From contig OY969103.1 of the NCBI GenBank assembly GCA_963697915.1, forward strand, positions 2,706,804-2,770,803: a stretch of 64,000 bases of DNA, written 5' to 3'. Source of the stretch: VRUE01 sp963697915 (GTDB lineage: Bacteria; Actinomycetota; Thermoleophilia; Solirubrobacterales; 70-9). How positions within the stretch are numbered: the stretch's first letter is position 1; each line of letters opens with the position of its first letter. The translations under genes were made by a program, and so were the position numbers. Of this stretch, positions 42,050 to 49,709 are shown in pieces. Below the pieces are notes generated by a model that worked only from the letters and a program-made list of their open reading frames with translations, ran no database searches and had not been told where the DNA came from.

Positions 42050-43117
42050 CTAAAGCTCGGCCAGAACGGCGGCGGTCATCTCCTCGCTGCCGACGCTGGG
42101 CTCACCGGCGGCGAGGTCGGGCGTGCGCAGGCCGCGCTCGAGCACCGCGTCGACCGCGGCCTCGACGCGGGCCGCCTCGTCGGCGCGGCCGAGCCCATGG
42201 CGCAGCATCATCGCGGTGCTGAGGAAGGTGGCGAGCGGGTTGGCGACGCCCTGGCCGGCGATGTCGGGGGCCGAGCCGTGGACGGGCTCGAATAGGCCCG
42301 GGTCGCCCTCGGCGCCGAGGCTGGCGGAGGGCAGCATCCCGAGCGAGCCAGTCAGCATCGCCGACTCGTCGCTGAGGATGTCGCCGAAGAGGTTCTCGGT
42401 GACGATCACGTCGAAGTCAGCCGGGCGCGAGACCAGCTGCATCGCGGCGTTGTCGACCAGCAGGTGCTCGAGCTCGACGTCGGCGTACTCGCCGGCGAGG
42501 CCGCTGACCACCTCGCGCCAGAGCCGCGAGGTCTCGAGAACGTTGGCCTTGTCGACCGAGGTGACCCGACCCTTGCGGCCGGTGCCCTCGGCGCGCCGGC
42601 GGGCCGCCTCGAAGCCGGTGCGGGCGATGCGCTCGATCTCGGCGACCGAGTACTCGCAGGTGTCGAAGGCCGAGTCGCCCTCGCGGCCGCGCTTGCCGAA
42701 GTAGATGCCGCCGGTCAGCTCGCGGACGACGAGCAGGTCGGTGCCGGCGATCCGGTCCTCGCGCAGGGGGCTGGCGCCGACCAGGGCCGGGCTGGGTCGC
42801 ACCGGGCGCAGGTTGGCGTAGAGCCCCATCCCCTTGCGCAGGCCGAGCAGGCCCTGCTCGGGGCGCGGCGCGTCGGGGTCGGTCGTGTCCCACTTGGGCC
42901 CGCCGACGGCGCCGAGCAGGACCGCGTCGGCGGCGCGGCAATCGGCGAGCACCTCGTCGGTGAGGGCGACGCCGTGCGCGTCGATCGAGCAGCCGCCCAT
43001 CAGCCGCTCCTCGAACTCGAACTCGCCCAGCGCCTCCAGCAGGCGCCGCGCCGCGGCGACGATCTCGGGCCCGATCCCGTCGCCGGGCAGCAGGACTATG
43101 CGGGGCGCGTCACCCAT
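42050..43117 (-). CDS. leuB: 3-isopropylmalate dehydrogenase
   Basis: 355 aa beta-decarboxylating dehydrogenase. Key blocks: LPGDGIGPEIV, GAVGGPKWD, the substrate arginine region LRPVRPSP, and VTENLFGDILSDESAMLTGSLGMLPSASLG with metal Asp residues. It oxidises 3-isopropylmalate and probably methylmalate in the CimA route. Its start overlaps the end of the upstream methyltransferase gene by 8 nt. Confidence 0.96.
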   Translation of the reverse strand: MGDAPRIVLLPGDGIGPEIVAAARRLLEALGEFEFEERLMGGCSIDAHGVALTDEVLADCRAADAVLLGAVGGPKWDTTDPDAPRPEQGLLGLRKGMGLYANLRPVRPSPALVGASPLREDRIAGTDLLVVRELTGGIYFGKRGREGDSAFDTCEYSVAEIERIARTGFEAARRRAEGTGRKGRVTSVDKANVLETSRLWREVVSGLAGEYADVELEHLLVDNAAMQLVSRPADFDVIVTENLFGDILSDESAMLTGSLGMLPSASLGAEGDPGLFEPVHGSAPDIAGQGVANPLATFLSTAMMLRHGLGRADEAARVEAAVDAVLERGLRTPDLAAGEPSVGSEEMTAAVLAEL

Positions 43118-43898
43118 CGGCCGCGCACTCTAGACGTGCGGTGGCCTCGATGTTGAGGCGGACGTAGCGCAGGACCAGGGGGCGCGGCAGCTCCTCGTCG
43201 ACGGCGTCGGTGAAGGGCTCGCGCAGCTCCTCCGGCAGACGGTCGTGATGGGCGGCGAGCCCGACCGTGGCGACATAGTGACGCGGGTCCTCGGGTTCGA
43301 CCACGCGCTCCTCGGTCCAGCAGCGGACGTTCTCGAAGCCGGCGCCGGCGAGGCTCCGCTCGGTCTCCGCCACGCTCGCGTAGTGCCACGGTCGGCGGCC
43401 GTCATCGAGGTACTCGGCGAAGGGCTCGCGCGCGCAGGCCCGGTTTACCGCCGCGACCCAATTCGCCACGTTGCCCTCCCCCCCGCACTGCGCCGCCAGG
43501 CGCCCGCCCGGCGCGAGCGCCGCGTGCAGGCGCCGGAAGAGCTCGTCGTGGTCGAAGATCCAGTGGAAGACGGCGTTTGAGAAGGCCGCGTCGACCGGCT
43601 GGTCGAGCTCGAGCGCGAGCAGGTCGGAGTGAATCAGCGTGAGATGCTCGCCGAACTCGGCAAGCGCGCTCGCCGCCTCCCGGACCATCGACTCCGAGCC
43701 GTCGACCCCGACGACGCGCCCCCTGGGCAGCCGCTCCAGCAGCAGCCGGGTCACCCGTCCCGAGCCGCAGCCGGCGTCGAGCACGGTCTCATCGCCGCGC
43801 AACGGCAGCCGGCCGAGCACGTCACGTGCCCACGCTTCCTGCGGTGCGGCCAGGCGGTCGTAGGCTCGCGCGTCCCAGTCAGCGGTTCCGCGGGCCAC
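43110..43898 (-). CDS. Trans-aconitate methyltransferase-like SAM-dependent methyltransferase
   Basis: 262 aa from GTG 43898-43896. It is a class I Rossmann methyltransferase with SAM motif I VLDAGCGSGRVTRLLLE, motif II VVGVDGSESMV, and FSNAVFHWIFDHDELFRRLHAALAPGGRL. The layout resembles Tam (trans-aconitate 2-methyltransferase). It is embedded between leuD and leuB and overlaps leuB by 8 nt, so it is co-translated with the leucine enzymes. Trans-aconitate inhibits aconitase-type enzymes, and a yeast relative methylates isopropylmalate, so a leucine-pathway substrate is plausible but unproven. Confidence 0.85.
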   Translation of the reverse strand: MARGTADWDARAYDRLAAPQEAWARDVLGRLPLRGDETVLDAGCGSGRVTRLLLERLPRGRVVGVDGSESMVREAASALAEFGEHLTLIHSDLLALELDQPVDAAFSNAVFHWIFDHDELFRRLHAALAPGGRLAAQCGGEGNVANWVAAVNRACAREPFAEYLDDGRRPWHYASVAETERSLAGAGFENVRCWTEERVVEPEDPRHYVATVGLAAHHDRLPEELREPFTDAVDEELPRPLVLRYVRLNIEATARLECAADG

Positions 43899-43904
43899 CG
43901 TGAC

Positions 43905-44468
43905 CTACAGCGCCGTCGTCACCGGGCCGCGGGCGGCGCCGCCGCCCTGCTCGAAGGCGTCGATCTTCGCGGCGCTCTCCAGGGTGATGCCGATGTCGTC
44001 GAGGCCGTTGAGCAGCCGGTGTTTGATGTCCGGCTCGATCTCGAACTCGAAGACGCCGGCGGCGCTGGTCACGGTCTGGTCGTCGACGTCGATGCGAGCC
44101 TCACCGGTGGCCGCGACTTCGCGGCAGCGCTCCTCCGGGAGCACGACCGGCAGCAGCCCGACCTTCGTGCAGTTGGAGTAGAAGATGTCGGCGAAGGAGG
44201 GCGCGATGATCGCCTCGAAGCCGAAGTCCTCCAGCGCCCAGGGGGCGTGCTCGCGTGAGGAGCCGCAGCCGAAGTTGGCGCCGGCGACCAGGATCGGGTT
44301 CGGCTCCAGCTCGATCTCGCCCGAGCGCAGCCAGTCGTAGAAGAGGAACTCGCCGAAGCCGGTCCGCTCGACCCGCTTGAGGAACTGCTTGGGGATGATC
44401 TGATCGGTGTCGACGTCGGCCCGGTCCAGCACCGACAGCTTGCCCTCGATTACGTCGATCGGCCTCAT
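43905..44468 (-). CDS. leuD: 3-isopropylmalate dehydratase small subunit
   Basis: 187 aa swivelling domain. NFGCGSSREHAPWALEDFGFEAIIAPSFADIFYSNC contains the substrate-binding loop. With LeuC it isomerises 2- to 3-isopropylmalate, and probably citramalate to methylmalate. It starts 1 nt after the leuC stop. Confidence 0.96.
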   Translation of the reverse strand: MRPIDVIEGKLSVLDRADVDTDQIIPKQFLKRVERTGFGEFLFYDWLRSGEIELEPNPILVAGANFGCGSSREHAPWALEDFGFEAIIAPSFADIFYSNCTKVGLLPVVLPEERCREVAATGEARIDVDDQTVTSAAGVFEFEIEPDIKHRLLNGLDDIGITLESAAKIDAFEQGGGAARGPVTTAL

Positions 44469-44469
44469 C

Positions 44470-45855
44470 TCAGCTCCAATCCCTGATGTCGACGAAGTGT
44501 CCCTCGATGGCAGCGGCTGCCGCCATCTTCGGGCTGACCAGGTGGGTGCGACCGCCCTTGCCCTGCCGGCCCTCGAAGTTGCGGTTGGAGGTCGAGGCGC
44601 AGCGCTCGCCCTCCATCAGCGTGTCGGGGTTCATCCCCAGGCACATCGAGCAGCCCGCCTCGCGCCATTCGAAGCCGGCGCCGCGGAAGACGTCGTGCAG
44701 GCCCTCGGCTTCGGCTTCGGCCTTCACCTGCTGGGAGCCGGGGACGACCATTCCCCGCACCGAATCGGAGACCCGGCGCCCGTCGACCACCTCGGCCGCC
44801 TCGCGCAGATCCTCGATCCGCGAGTTGGTGCAGGAGCCGATGAAGACCCTTTCCGGCGCCACCTCGGTCATCGGCGTACCCGCCTCCAGGGCCATGTAGG
44901 CGAGTGCCCGTTCCGCCGACTCGCGGTCGGCGGGGGATTCCATCTCGGCGGGGTCGGGAACCGAGTCGGTGACCTCGACCACCATGCCCGGGGTCGTCCC
45001 CCAGGTGACCATCGGCGAGATGCTCGAGGCGTCGATCTCGACCTCGGTGTCGAAGCTCGCGCCGGGGTCGGTCGGCAGCTGGCGCCAGCGCTCGGCCGCG
45101 GCGTCGAACTCGGCGGGGGCGGCGTCGCGTCCCCGCACCCACTCGATCGTGGTCTCGTCGGGGGCGATCATCCCGGCCCGGCCGCCGCCCTCGATCGTCA
45201 TGTTGCAGATCGTCATCCGTCCCGGCATCGAGAGCGCCTCGATCGCCGGCCCGGCGTACTCGACCGCGTGGCCGACCATGCCGCCGGTGCCGAGCCGCCC
45301 GATCGTCGCCAGGATCAGGTCCTTGGGGGTGACCCCCGCGCCCAGCTCGCCGCCGTAGAGGATGCGCATCGTCTGCGGGCGCTTCTGCACCAGGCACTGG
45401 GTCGCCAGCACGTGCTCGACCTCAGAGGTGCCGATGCCGAAGGCGAGCGCGCCGAAGGCGCCGTGGGTCGAGGTGTGGCTGTCGCCGCAGACGATCGTCA
45501 TGCCCGGCTGGGTGACGCCCAGCTCGGGGCCGATCACGTGGACGATGCCCTGGCGCTCGGAGCCCAGCGAGTAGAGCGGGATGCCGAACTCCTCGCAGTT
45601 GCGCTCCAGGGTCTCGACCTGGACGCGGGAGAGCTCGTCGGCGATCAGCCGCGCCGCCTTGGTGCCGTCGGTGGGCACGTTGTGATCGGCGGTGGCGAGG
45701 GTCTTGTCCGGGCGCCGCAGCGGGCGGCCGGACATGCGCAGGCCGTCGAAGGCCTGCGGCGAGGTGACCTCGTGGACCAGGTGCAGGTCGATGTAGATCA
45801 ACCCGTCGGCGACCTCGTGGTCCTGCCAGATCTTGTCGAACATCGTTTGCGGCAT
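44470..45855 (-). CDS. leuC: 3-isopropylmalate dehydratase large subunit
   Basis: 461 aa aconitase-family protein. The 4Fe-4S cysteines are in VFIGSCTNSRIEDL and in CSMCLGMNPD, and DSHTSTHGAFGALAFGIGTSEVEHVLATQ is the family block. It begins 4 nt after the stop of the XRE regulator, so both are certainly on one transcript. Confidence 0.97.
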   Translation of the reverse strand: MPQTMFDKIWQDHEVADGLIYIDLHLVHEVTSPQAFDGLRMSGRPLRRPDKTLATADHNVPTDGTKAARLIADELSRVQVETLERNCEEFGIPLYSLGSERQGIVHVIGPELGVTQPGMTIVCGDSHTSTHGAFGALAFGIGTSEVEHVLATQCLVQKRPQTMRILYGGELGAGVTPKDLILATIGRLGTGGMVGHAVEYAGPAIEALSMPGRMTICNMTIEGGGRAGMIAPDETTIEWVRGRDAAPAEFDAAAERWRQLPTDPGASFDTEVEIDASSISPMVTWGTTPGMVVEVTDSVPDPAEMESPADRESAERALAYMALEAGTPMTEVAPERVFIGSCTNSRIEDLREAAEVVDGRRVSDSVRGMVVPGSQQVKAEAEAEGLHDVFRGAGFEWREAGCSMCLGMNPDTLMEGERCASTSNRNFEGRQGKGGRTHLVSPKMAAAAAIEGHFVDIRDWS

Positions 45856-45859
45856 CGGT

Positions 45860-46480
45860 TCAGCTCCTCCTCAGGCCAGCGGCTATTACAGCGAGGAAGC
45901 GTGCCTGCTCCTCGCCGTCGTTCTCGAAGTGATGGGGAAGGTCGGCATCGAAGGTGACGCTGTCGCCGGCGCGCAGCTCGTGGCGCGTGCCGTCGACGAT
46001 CAGGGCCAGGACCCCGGCCAGGACCACCGCGGTCTCGCGGCTGCCGGGCTCGTGGATCGGCGGATCGGCGGGCCCGCCCGTCGTCGCCCCGGCGCGCAGC
46101 GTGTGCACCGAGACGTCGGCGCGCTGCCCGGGCAGCGGCGGCGTCAGCTCCTCGAACTGGTGCCCACCGCGCTCGTAGCGGCGGCGCTCGCCGGCGCGAC
46201 TGACGGTGACGTGCTGCCCCTCGTCGAGGCGCAGCAGCTGCGAGAGGGTCAGGTCGAGTCCGGCGGCGATCTTCGCGGCGACGGAGAGCGTCGGGCTGGT
46301 CTCGCCGCGCTCGACCTGCGAGAGCATCGGCGCGCTGACCCCGCAGCGCTCCGCCAGGTCGCGCAGCGACATCCCCATCGCCTCGCGCAGAGCCCGCACC
46401 CGCGGCCCCACGGCGGATACCTCAGCCGCGACCGTCCCCCCGGCCCCGCCGTCCTTCCGCTTCGCAATCGCAGTCGCCAT
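45860..46480 (-). CDS. XRE-cupin transcriptional regulator at the head of the leu operon
   Basis: 206 aa. The helix-turn-helix spans about residues 26-82 (LREAMGMSLRDLAERCGVSAPMLSQVERGETSPTLSVAAKIAAGLDL), followed by a beta-barrel cupin sensor domain (about 120-205) with VLAGVLALIVDGTRHELRAGDSVTFDADLPHHFEN. It is the first gene before leuC-leuD-methyltransferase-leuB-ilvE. The palindrome 46487-46504 overlaps its -10 (TAACGT, 9 nt from the ATG), which suggests autorepression and control of the whole operon, with a small effector bound by the cupin. Confidence 0.88.
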   Translation of the reverse strand: MATAIAKRKDGGAGGTVAAEVSAVGPRVRALREAMGMSLRDLAERCGVSAPMLSQVERGETSPTLSVAAKIAAGLDLTLSQLLRLDEGQHVTVSRAGERRRYERGGHQFEELTPPLPGQRADVSVHTLRAGATTGGPADPPIHEPGSRETAVVLAGVLALIVDGTRHELRAGDSVTFDADLPHHFENDGEEQARFLAVIAAGLRRS

Positions 46481-46486
46481 TACGTC

Positions 46487-46504
46487 CGTACGTTATCACG
46501 TACG
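46487..46504. promoter_or_regulatory. Palindromic operator at the leu operon promoter
   Basis: CGTACGTTATCACGTACG is a perfect inverted repeat (7-bp arms, 4-bp centre) centred 15 bp before the regulator's ATG. It covers the probable -10 TAACGT (minus strand, 46490-46495). This is the natural binding site for the dimeric XRE protein encoded next to it; binding is inferred. Confidence 0.65.
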
Positions 46505-46512
46505 CCAGCCCT

Positions 46513-46563
46513 CCGCGAAACCTCGAAATTGCGCCTCATGGGCGTAAAACCGAGGTTTCGCGG
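46513..46563 (-). repeat. Stop-codon-proximal hairpin repeat, copy 1
   Basis: A 13-bp perfect stem (46513-46525 with 46551-46563, CCGCGAAACCTCG and complement) encloses an inner TTGCGCC/GGCGTAA stem. It begins 9 nt after the leuA stop. A second copy lies after menA at 59686-59734 in the same orientation relative to the upstream gene, nearly identical over its length. There is no U tract, so it is not a standard terminator. Confidence 0.7.
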
Positions 46564-46572
46564 GGCGCGAAG

Positions 46573-48159
46573 CTACGGACCAGGGGTGCGCTCTACCGCC
46601 GCCTCGGCGGTTGCCGCCTCGGCCTCGCGGATCGCGGCGCCCTCGAGGGCGTTGGACAGCGCCCGCACGTAGGCGCGCGCCGAGGCCTCGAGGATGTCGG
46701 TCGCCACGCCCTGGCCGGTCGCCAGGCGACCGGCGGCGCGCAGCATCACGCTGACCTCGCCGAGGGCGTCCTCACCCCCGGTCACCGCCTCGACCGTGTA
46801 CTGGCGCAGCTCGCACTCGGTGTCGGTCGCCTTCTGGATCGCGTGGAAGATCGCGTCGACCGGACCGTCGCCGCCCGACTCCCCCACCGCCTCCTCGCCG
46901 GAGGGCAGCTTCACCGCGACCCGGGCCACGGGCTCGCGCCGCGTGCCCGCCTCGACCTCGAACCAGGCGAGCTCGTGGGCGTCCTCGCGCTCGCGCATCT
47001 CGTCGGAGACGATCGCCTCCAGGTCCAGCGCGGTGACCTGCTTCTTGCGGTCGGCGACCTCCTTGAAGCGCTTGAAGGCGGCGTTGAGGGCGTTGCCCTC
47101 GACCTTGAAGCCCAGCTGCTCCAGGGCGTCGCGCAGGGCGTGGCGGCCGGAGTGCTTGCCCAGCACGATCGAGTTCGACTCCAGCCCGACCTCGGTCGCG
47201 TCCATGATCTCGTAGGTGGTGCGCTCCTTCAGCACCCCGTCCTGGTGGATGCCGGACTCGTGGGCGAAGGCGTTGCGGCCGACGACCGCCTTGTTCGGCT
47301 GCACCGGGTAGCCGGTCAGGCGCGAGACCATGCGGCTGGAGCGGGCCAGCTCACGCGTCTGAACGCCGGTGGTCAGCCCGTGCGCGTCTTCACGGGTGCG
47401 GACCAGCATCACGATCTCCTCCAGCGAGCAGTTGCCCGCTCGCTCGCCGATCCCGTTGATCGCGCACTCGACCTGGCGGGCGCCGGCCAGGACGCCGGCG
47501 TAGGAGTTGGCGACCGCCAGCCCCAGGTCGTCGTGGCAGTGGACCGAGGTCTCTACCTCGCGCAGGCCGGGAACCAACTCGTAGAGCCGGCGGAAGTACT
47601 CCGCGTACTCCTCGGGGGTCGTGTAGCCGACCGTGTCCGGGATGTTGATCACGGTCGCCCCCTCCTCGACCGCGATCGCGCAGACTTCGGCGGTGAACTC
47701 GACGTCGGCGCGGGTCGCGTCCATCGGCGAGAACTCGACGTCGTCGCAGTAGGACTTGGCCAGGACGACGGCGGCCCGCGCCTGCCCCTTGACGTCCTCG
47801 CGGTCGGTCTGCAGCTGGTGCTCGATGTGGATGTCGGAGGTCGAGATGAAGGTGTGGATGCGGGGCCGCTGGGCATCGCGGACCGCCCCCCAGGCGGCGT
47901 CGATGTCGGCCTTGTGCGTGCGGGCCAGGCCGCACACGGTCGGCCCCTCGACGCTGCGCGAGATCGCCTCGACCGCCTCGAAGTCACCGGGCGAGGTGAT
48001 CGGGAAGCCGGCCTCGATCACGTCGACGCCGAGCCGCGCCAGCTGCTGCGCGATCTCGACCTTCTCCGCGGTGTTGAGTGAGATCCCCGGCGACTGCTCG
48101 CCATCGCGCAGGGTGGTATCGAAGATGTGGACGCGGTTTGCGTCGGTTACCTGTGACAC
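46573..48159 (-). CDS. leuA: 2-isopropylmalate synthase
   Basis: 528 aa from GTG 48159-48157 with a perfect AGGAGG (48168-48173) 8 nt upstream. The catalytic barrel starts HIFDTTLRDGEQSPGISLNTAEKVEIA, with METAL His motifs in TSVHCHDDLGLAVANSYAGV. The C-terminal leucine-feedback domain (about 390-505) is followed by a short Ala/Glu-rich tail. It makes the first leucine-specific intermediate. It is transcribed behind an attenuator-like leader with a leucine-rich peptide. Confidence 0.97.
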   Translation of the reverse strand: MSQVTDANRVHIFDTTLRDGEQSPGISLNTAEKVEIAQQLARLGVDVIEAGFPITSPGDFEAVEAISRSVEGPTVCGLARTHKADIDAAWGAVRDAQRPRIHTFISTSDIHIEHQLQTDREDVKGQARAAVVLAKSYCDDVEFSPMDATRADVEFTAEVCAIAVEEGATVINIPDTVGYTTPEEYAEYFRRLYELVPGLREVETSVHCHDDLGLAVANSYAGVLAGARQVECAINGIGERAGNCSLEEIVMLVRTREDAHGLTTGVQTRELARSSRMVSRLTGYPVQPNKAVVGRNAFAHESGIHQDGVLKERTTYEIMDATEVGLESNSIVLGKHSGRHALRDALEQLGFKVEGNALNAAFKRFKEVADRKKQVTALDLEAIVSDEMREREDAHELAWFEVEAGTRREPVARVAVKLPSGEEAVGESGGDGPVDAIFHAIQKATDTECELRQYTVEAVTGGEDALGEVSVMLRAAGRLATGQGVATDILEASARAYVRALSNALEGAAIREAEAATAEAAVERTPGP

Positions 48160-48185
48160 GGGACTTACCTCCTTCTCCAGCTTTT

Positions 48186-48290
48186 CCGAATGACCTTGTC
48201 TCTCGCGGCTATCGCGCCGCCCAGCGCTATTCCCCCCGAAGGGGGAGGAGAAGGAGTAGCGCGAGGCTGTGGGGCCGGTGCGTCATTCGG
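48186..48290 (-). promoter_or_regulatory. leuA leader with alternative pairing segments
   Basis: Four segments are seen on the minus strand: 1 (48282-48290, CCGAATGAC, covering the leader start codon), 2 (48253-48262, in the leucine codons), 3 (48224-48233, just after the leader stop), 4 (48186-48194, GTCATTCGG, 13 nt before the leuA Shine-Dalgarno). Segments 1:4 pair perfectly over 9 bp and 2:3 pair 9 of 10. Another hairpin lies at 48205-48220. There is no U-rich terminator, so control may act on translation or processing. Confidence 0.65.
48227..48286 (-). CDS. leuL: Leucine-rich leader peptide of leuA
   Basis: 19 codons, MTHRPHSLALLLLLPLRGE then TAG, ending 67 nt before leuA. Seven of 19 residues are leucine, five of them consecutive, and they use CTA and CTT, rare codons in such a GC-rich genome. 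This is the expected design for ribosome stalling when charged tRNA-Leu is scarce. No Shine-Dalgarno precedes the ATG; TACGCT (48302-48307) lies 15 nt upstream. Confidence 0.8.
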   Translation of the reverse strand: MTHRPHSLALLLLLPLRGE

Positions 48291-48300
48291 CTTCGCAGCT

Positions 48301-48307
48301 TAGCGTA
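48301..48307. promoter_or_regulatory. Symmetric -10 element between leuL/leuA and the MFS gene
   Basis: TAGCGTA gives TAGCGT on the plus strand (20 nt before the MFS start) and TACGCT on the minus strand (15 nt before the leader peptide). It has the same arrangement as the murA/hydrolase promoter. No strong -35 was found for either direction. Confidence 0.45.
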
Positions 48308-48326
48308 GGCTGCCGCCATCGCAAAG

Positions 48327-49709
48327 TTGGATCGCACCACCGTCCTGGCGCTCTTCGCGATGAGCATGAGCGTGCTGGTGATCGCCAACGACTTCTCGGC
48401 GATCAACGTGGCGCTGCCGACGATGGAGGAGGACTTCTCCACCGACGTCAACACGATCCAGTGGGTGATCAACGCCTACGCCCTGACCTTCGGCGTGATG
48501 ATCGTCACCGGCGGGCGGCTGGCCGACATGTTCGGGCGCCGCCGCGCCTTCTTCGTCGGCACCGCGATCTTCGCCTCGATGTCGCTGCTCGGTGGGCTCG
48601 CCCAGTCGGAGGCCTGGCTGATCGCCAGCCGGGTGGCGATGGGGATCGGCGGGGCGCTGATGTGGCCGGCGATCCTCGGCATGACCTTCGCCCTGCTGCC
48701 CGCGGAGAAGGCCGGCCTGGCCGGCGGCATCATCCTCGGCGCCGCCGGCTTCGGCAACGCGATCGGGCCGCTGATCGGCGGTGTCCTCACCGACGCGCTC
48801 AGCTGGCGCTGGATCTTCTTCCTCAACGTGCCGATCTCGGCCTTCGCCGTGCTCGTCACCTACTACCTGGTCAAGGTCGAGGAGCCCGAGGTCGAGTCGC
48901 AGCGAATCGACTACCCGGGCATCGGGGCCCTCTCGGTCGGCCTCGTCTCGCTCCTGATCGCGCTCGACCAGGTCGACCAGTGGGGCTGGGGCGACCCGCG
49001 CGTCGTCGGCCTCCTGGCGCTGGCCGCGCTGCTGATCGCCGCCTTCATCCCGATCGAGCGCCGTGCCGGGCTCAGCGCTCTGGTGCCGCGCACGGTGATG
49101 AGCAACGAGAGCTTCCGCGCCTCCTGCGTGGCGGTGATCTTCATGTCGGCGACCTTCTTCGCCTCGCTGCTCTACCTGCCCCAGTTCATGCAGAAGCACC
49201 TCGGGTACTCGCCGCTCGAGGCGGGCGTCGGGGTCCTCCCCTTCCTCGGGACCTTCGCCGTCGTCTCCTTCGTCGCCGGACCGCTCTACGATCGGGTCGG
49301 GGCCAAGCGGCTGGCGGTCTTCGGCGCCGCCTGCATCACGATCGCCCCCTTCCTGCTCTCACGGATCGACGCCGGCTCGGACTACAGCTCGCTGGTCCTC
49401 GGGATGGTCGTACTCGGGCTCGGCGTCGGCAGCTTCTACCCCACCGCCACCACCGCCGGGGTCACCTCGGTCGACGAGTCGCAGAGCAGCCTCGCCGGCG
49501 GCATCCTCTACATGTGCCAGATCGCCGGTGGCTCGATCGGGCTCGGCCTGACGACCACGGTCTTCTCCGCCCAGGACACTTTCGTCGAGGGCATCCAGGC
49601 CGCCTTCCGGCTCGACGCGACGCTCTCGCTGCTCGGCTTCCTGATTGCGCTCTTCTTCGTCGGCGGCCGGCTGCTTCCGCGCCGGCGCCCGGCTATCGAT
49701 ACTGCTTGA
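48327..49709 (+). CDS. MFS transporter, DHA2-type drug exporter family
   Basis: 460 aa from TTG 48327, with about 14 hydrophobic segments. NDFSAINVALPTMEEDFSTDVNTIQWVINAYAL is the typical first-helix region of 14-TM exporters, and GRLADMFGRRRAF is the MFS loop 2-3 motif. It probably exports a toxic compound by proton antiport; the substrate cannot be told. It diverges from leuA, and its last 17 nt overlap the 3' end of the RTX gene on the other strand. Confidence 0.88.
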   Translation: MDRTTVLALFAMSMSVLVIANDFSAINVALPTMEEDFSTDVNTIQWVINAYALTFGVMIVTGGRLADMFGRRRAFFVGTAIFASMSLLGGLAQSEAWLIASRVAMGIGGALMWPAILGMTFALLPAEKAGLAGGIILGAAGFGNAIGPLIGGVLTDALSWRWIFFLNVPISAFAVLVTYYLVKVEEPEVESQRIDYPGIGALSVGLVSLLIALDQVDQWGWGDPRVVGLLALAALLIAAFIPIERRAGLSALVPRTVMSNESFRASCVAVIFMSATFFASLLYLPQFMQKHLGYSPLEAGVGVLPFLGTFAVVSFVAGPLYDRVGAKRLAVFGAACITIAPFLLSRIDAGSDYSSLVLGMVVLGLGVGSFYPTATTAGVTSVDESQSSLAGGILYMCQIAGGSIGLGLTTTVFSAQDTFVEGIQAAFRLDATLSLLGFLIALFFVGGRLLPRRRPAIDTA

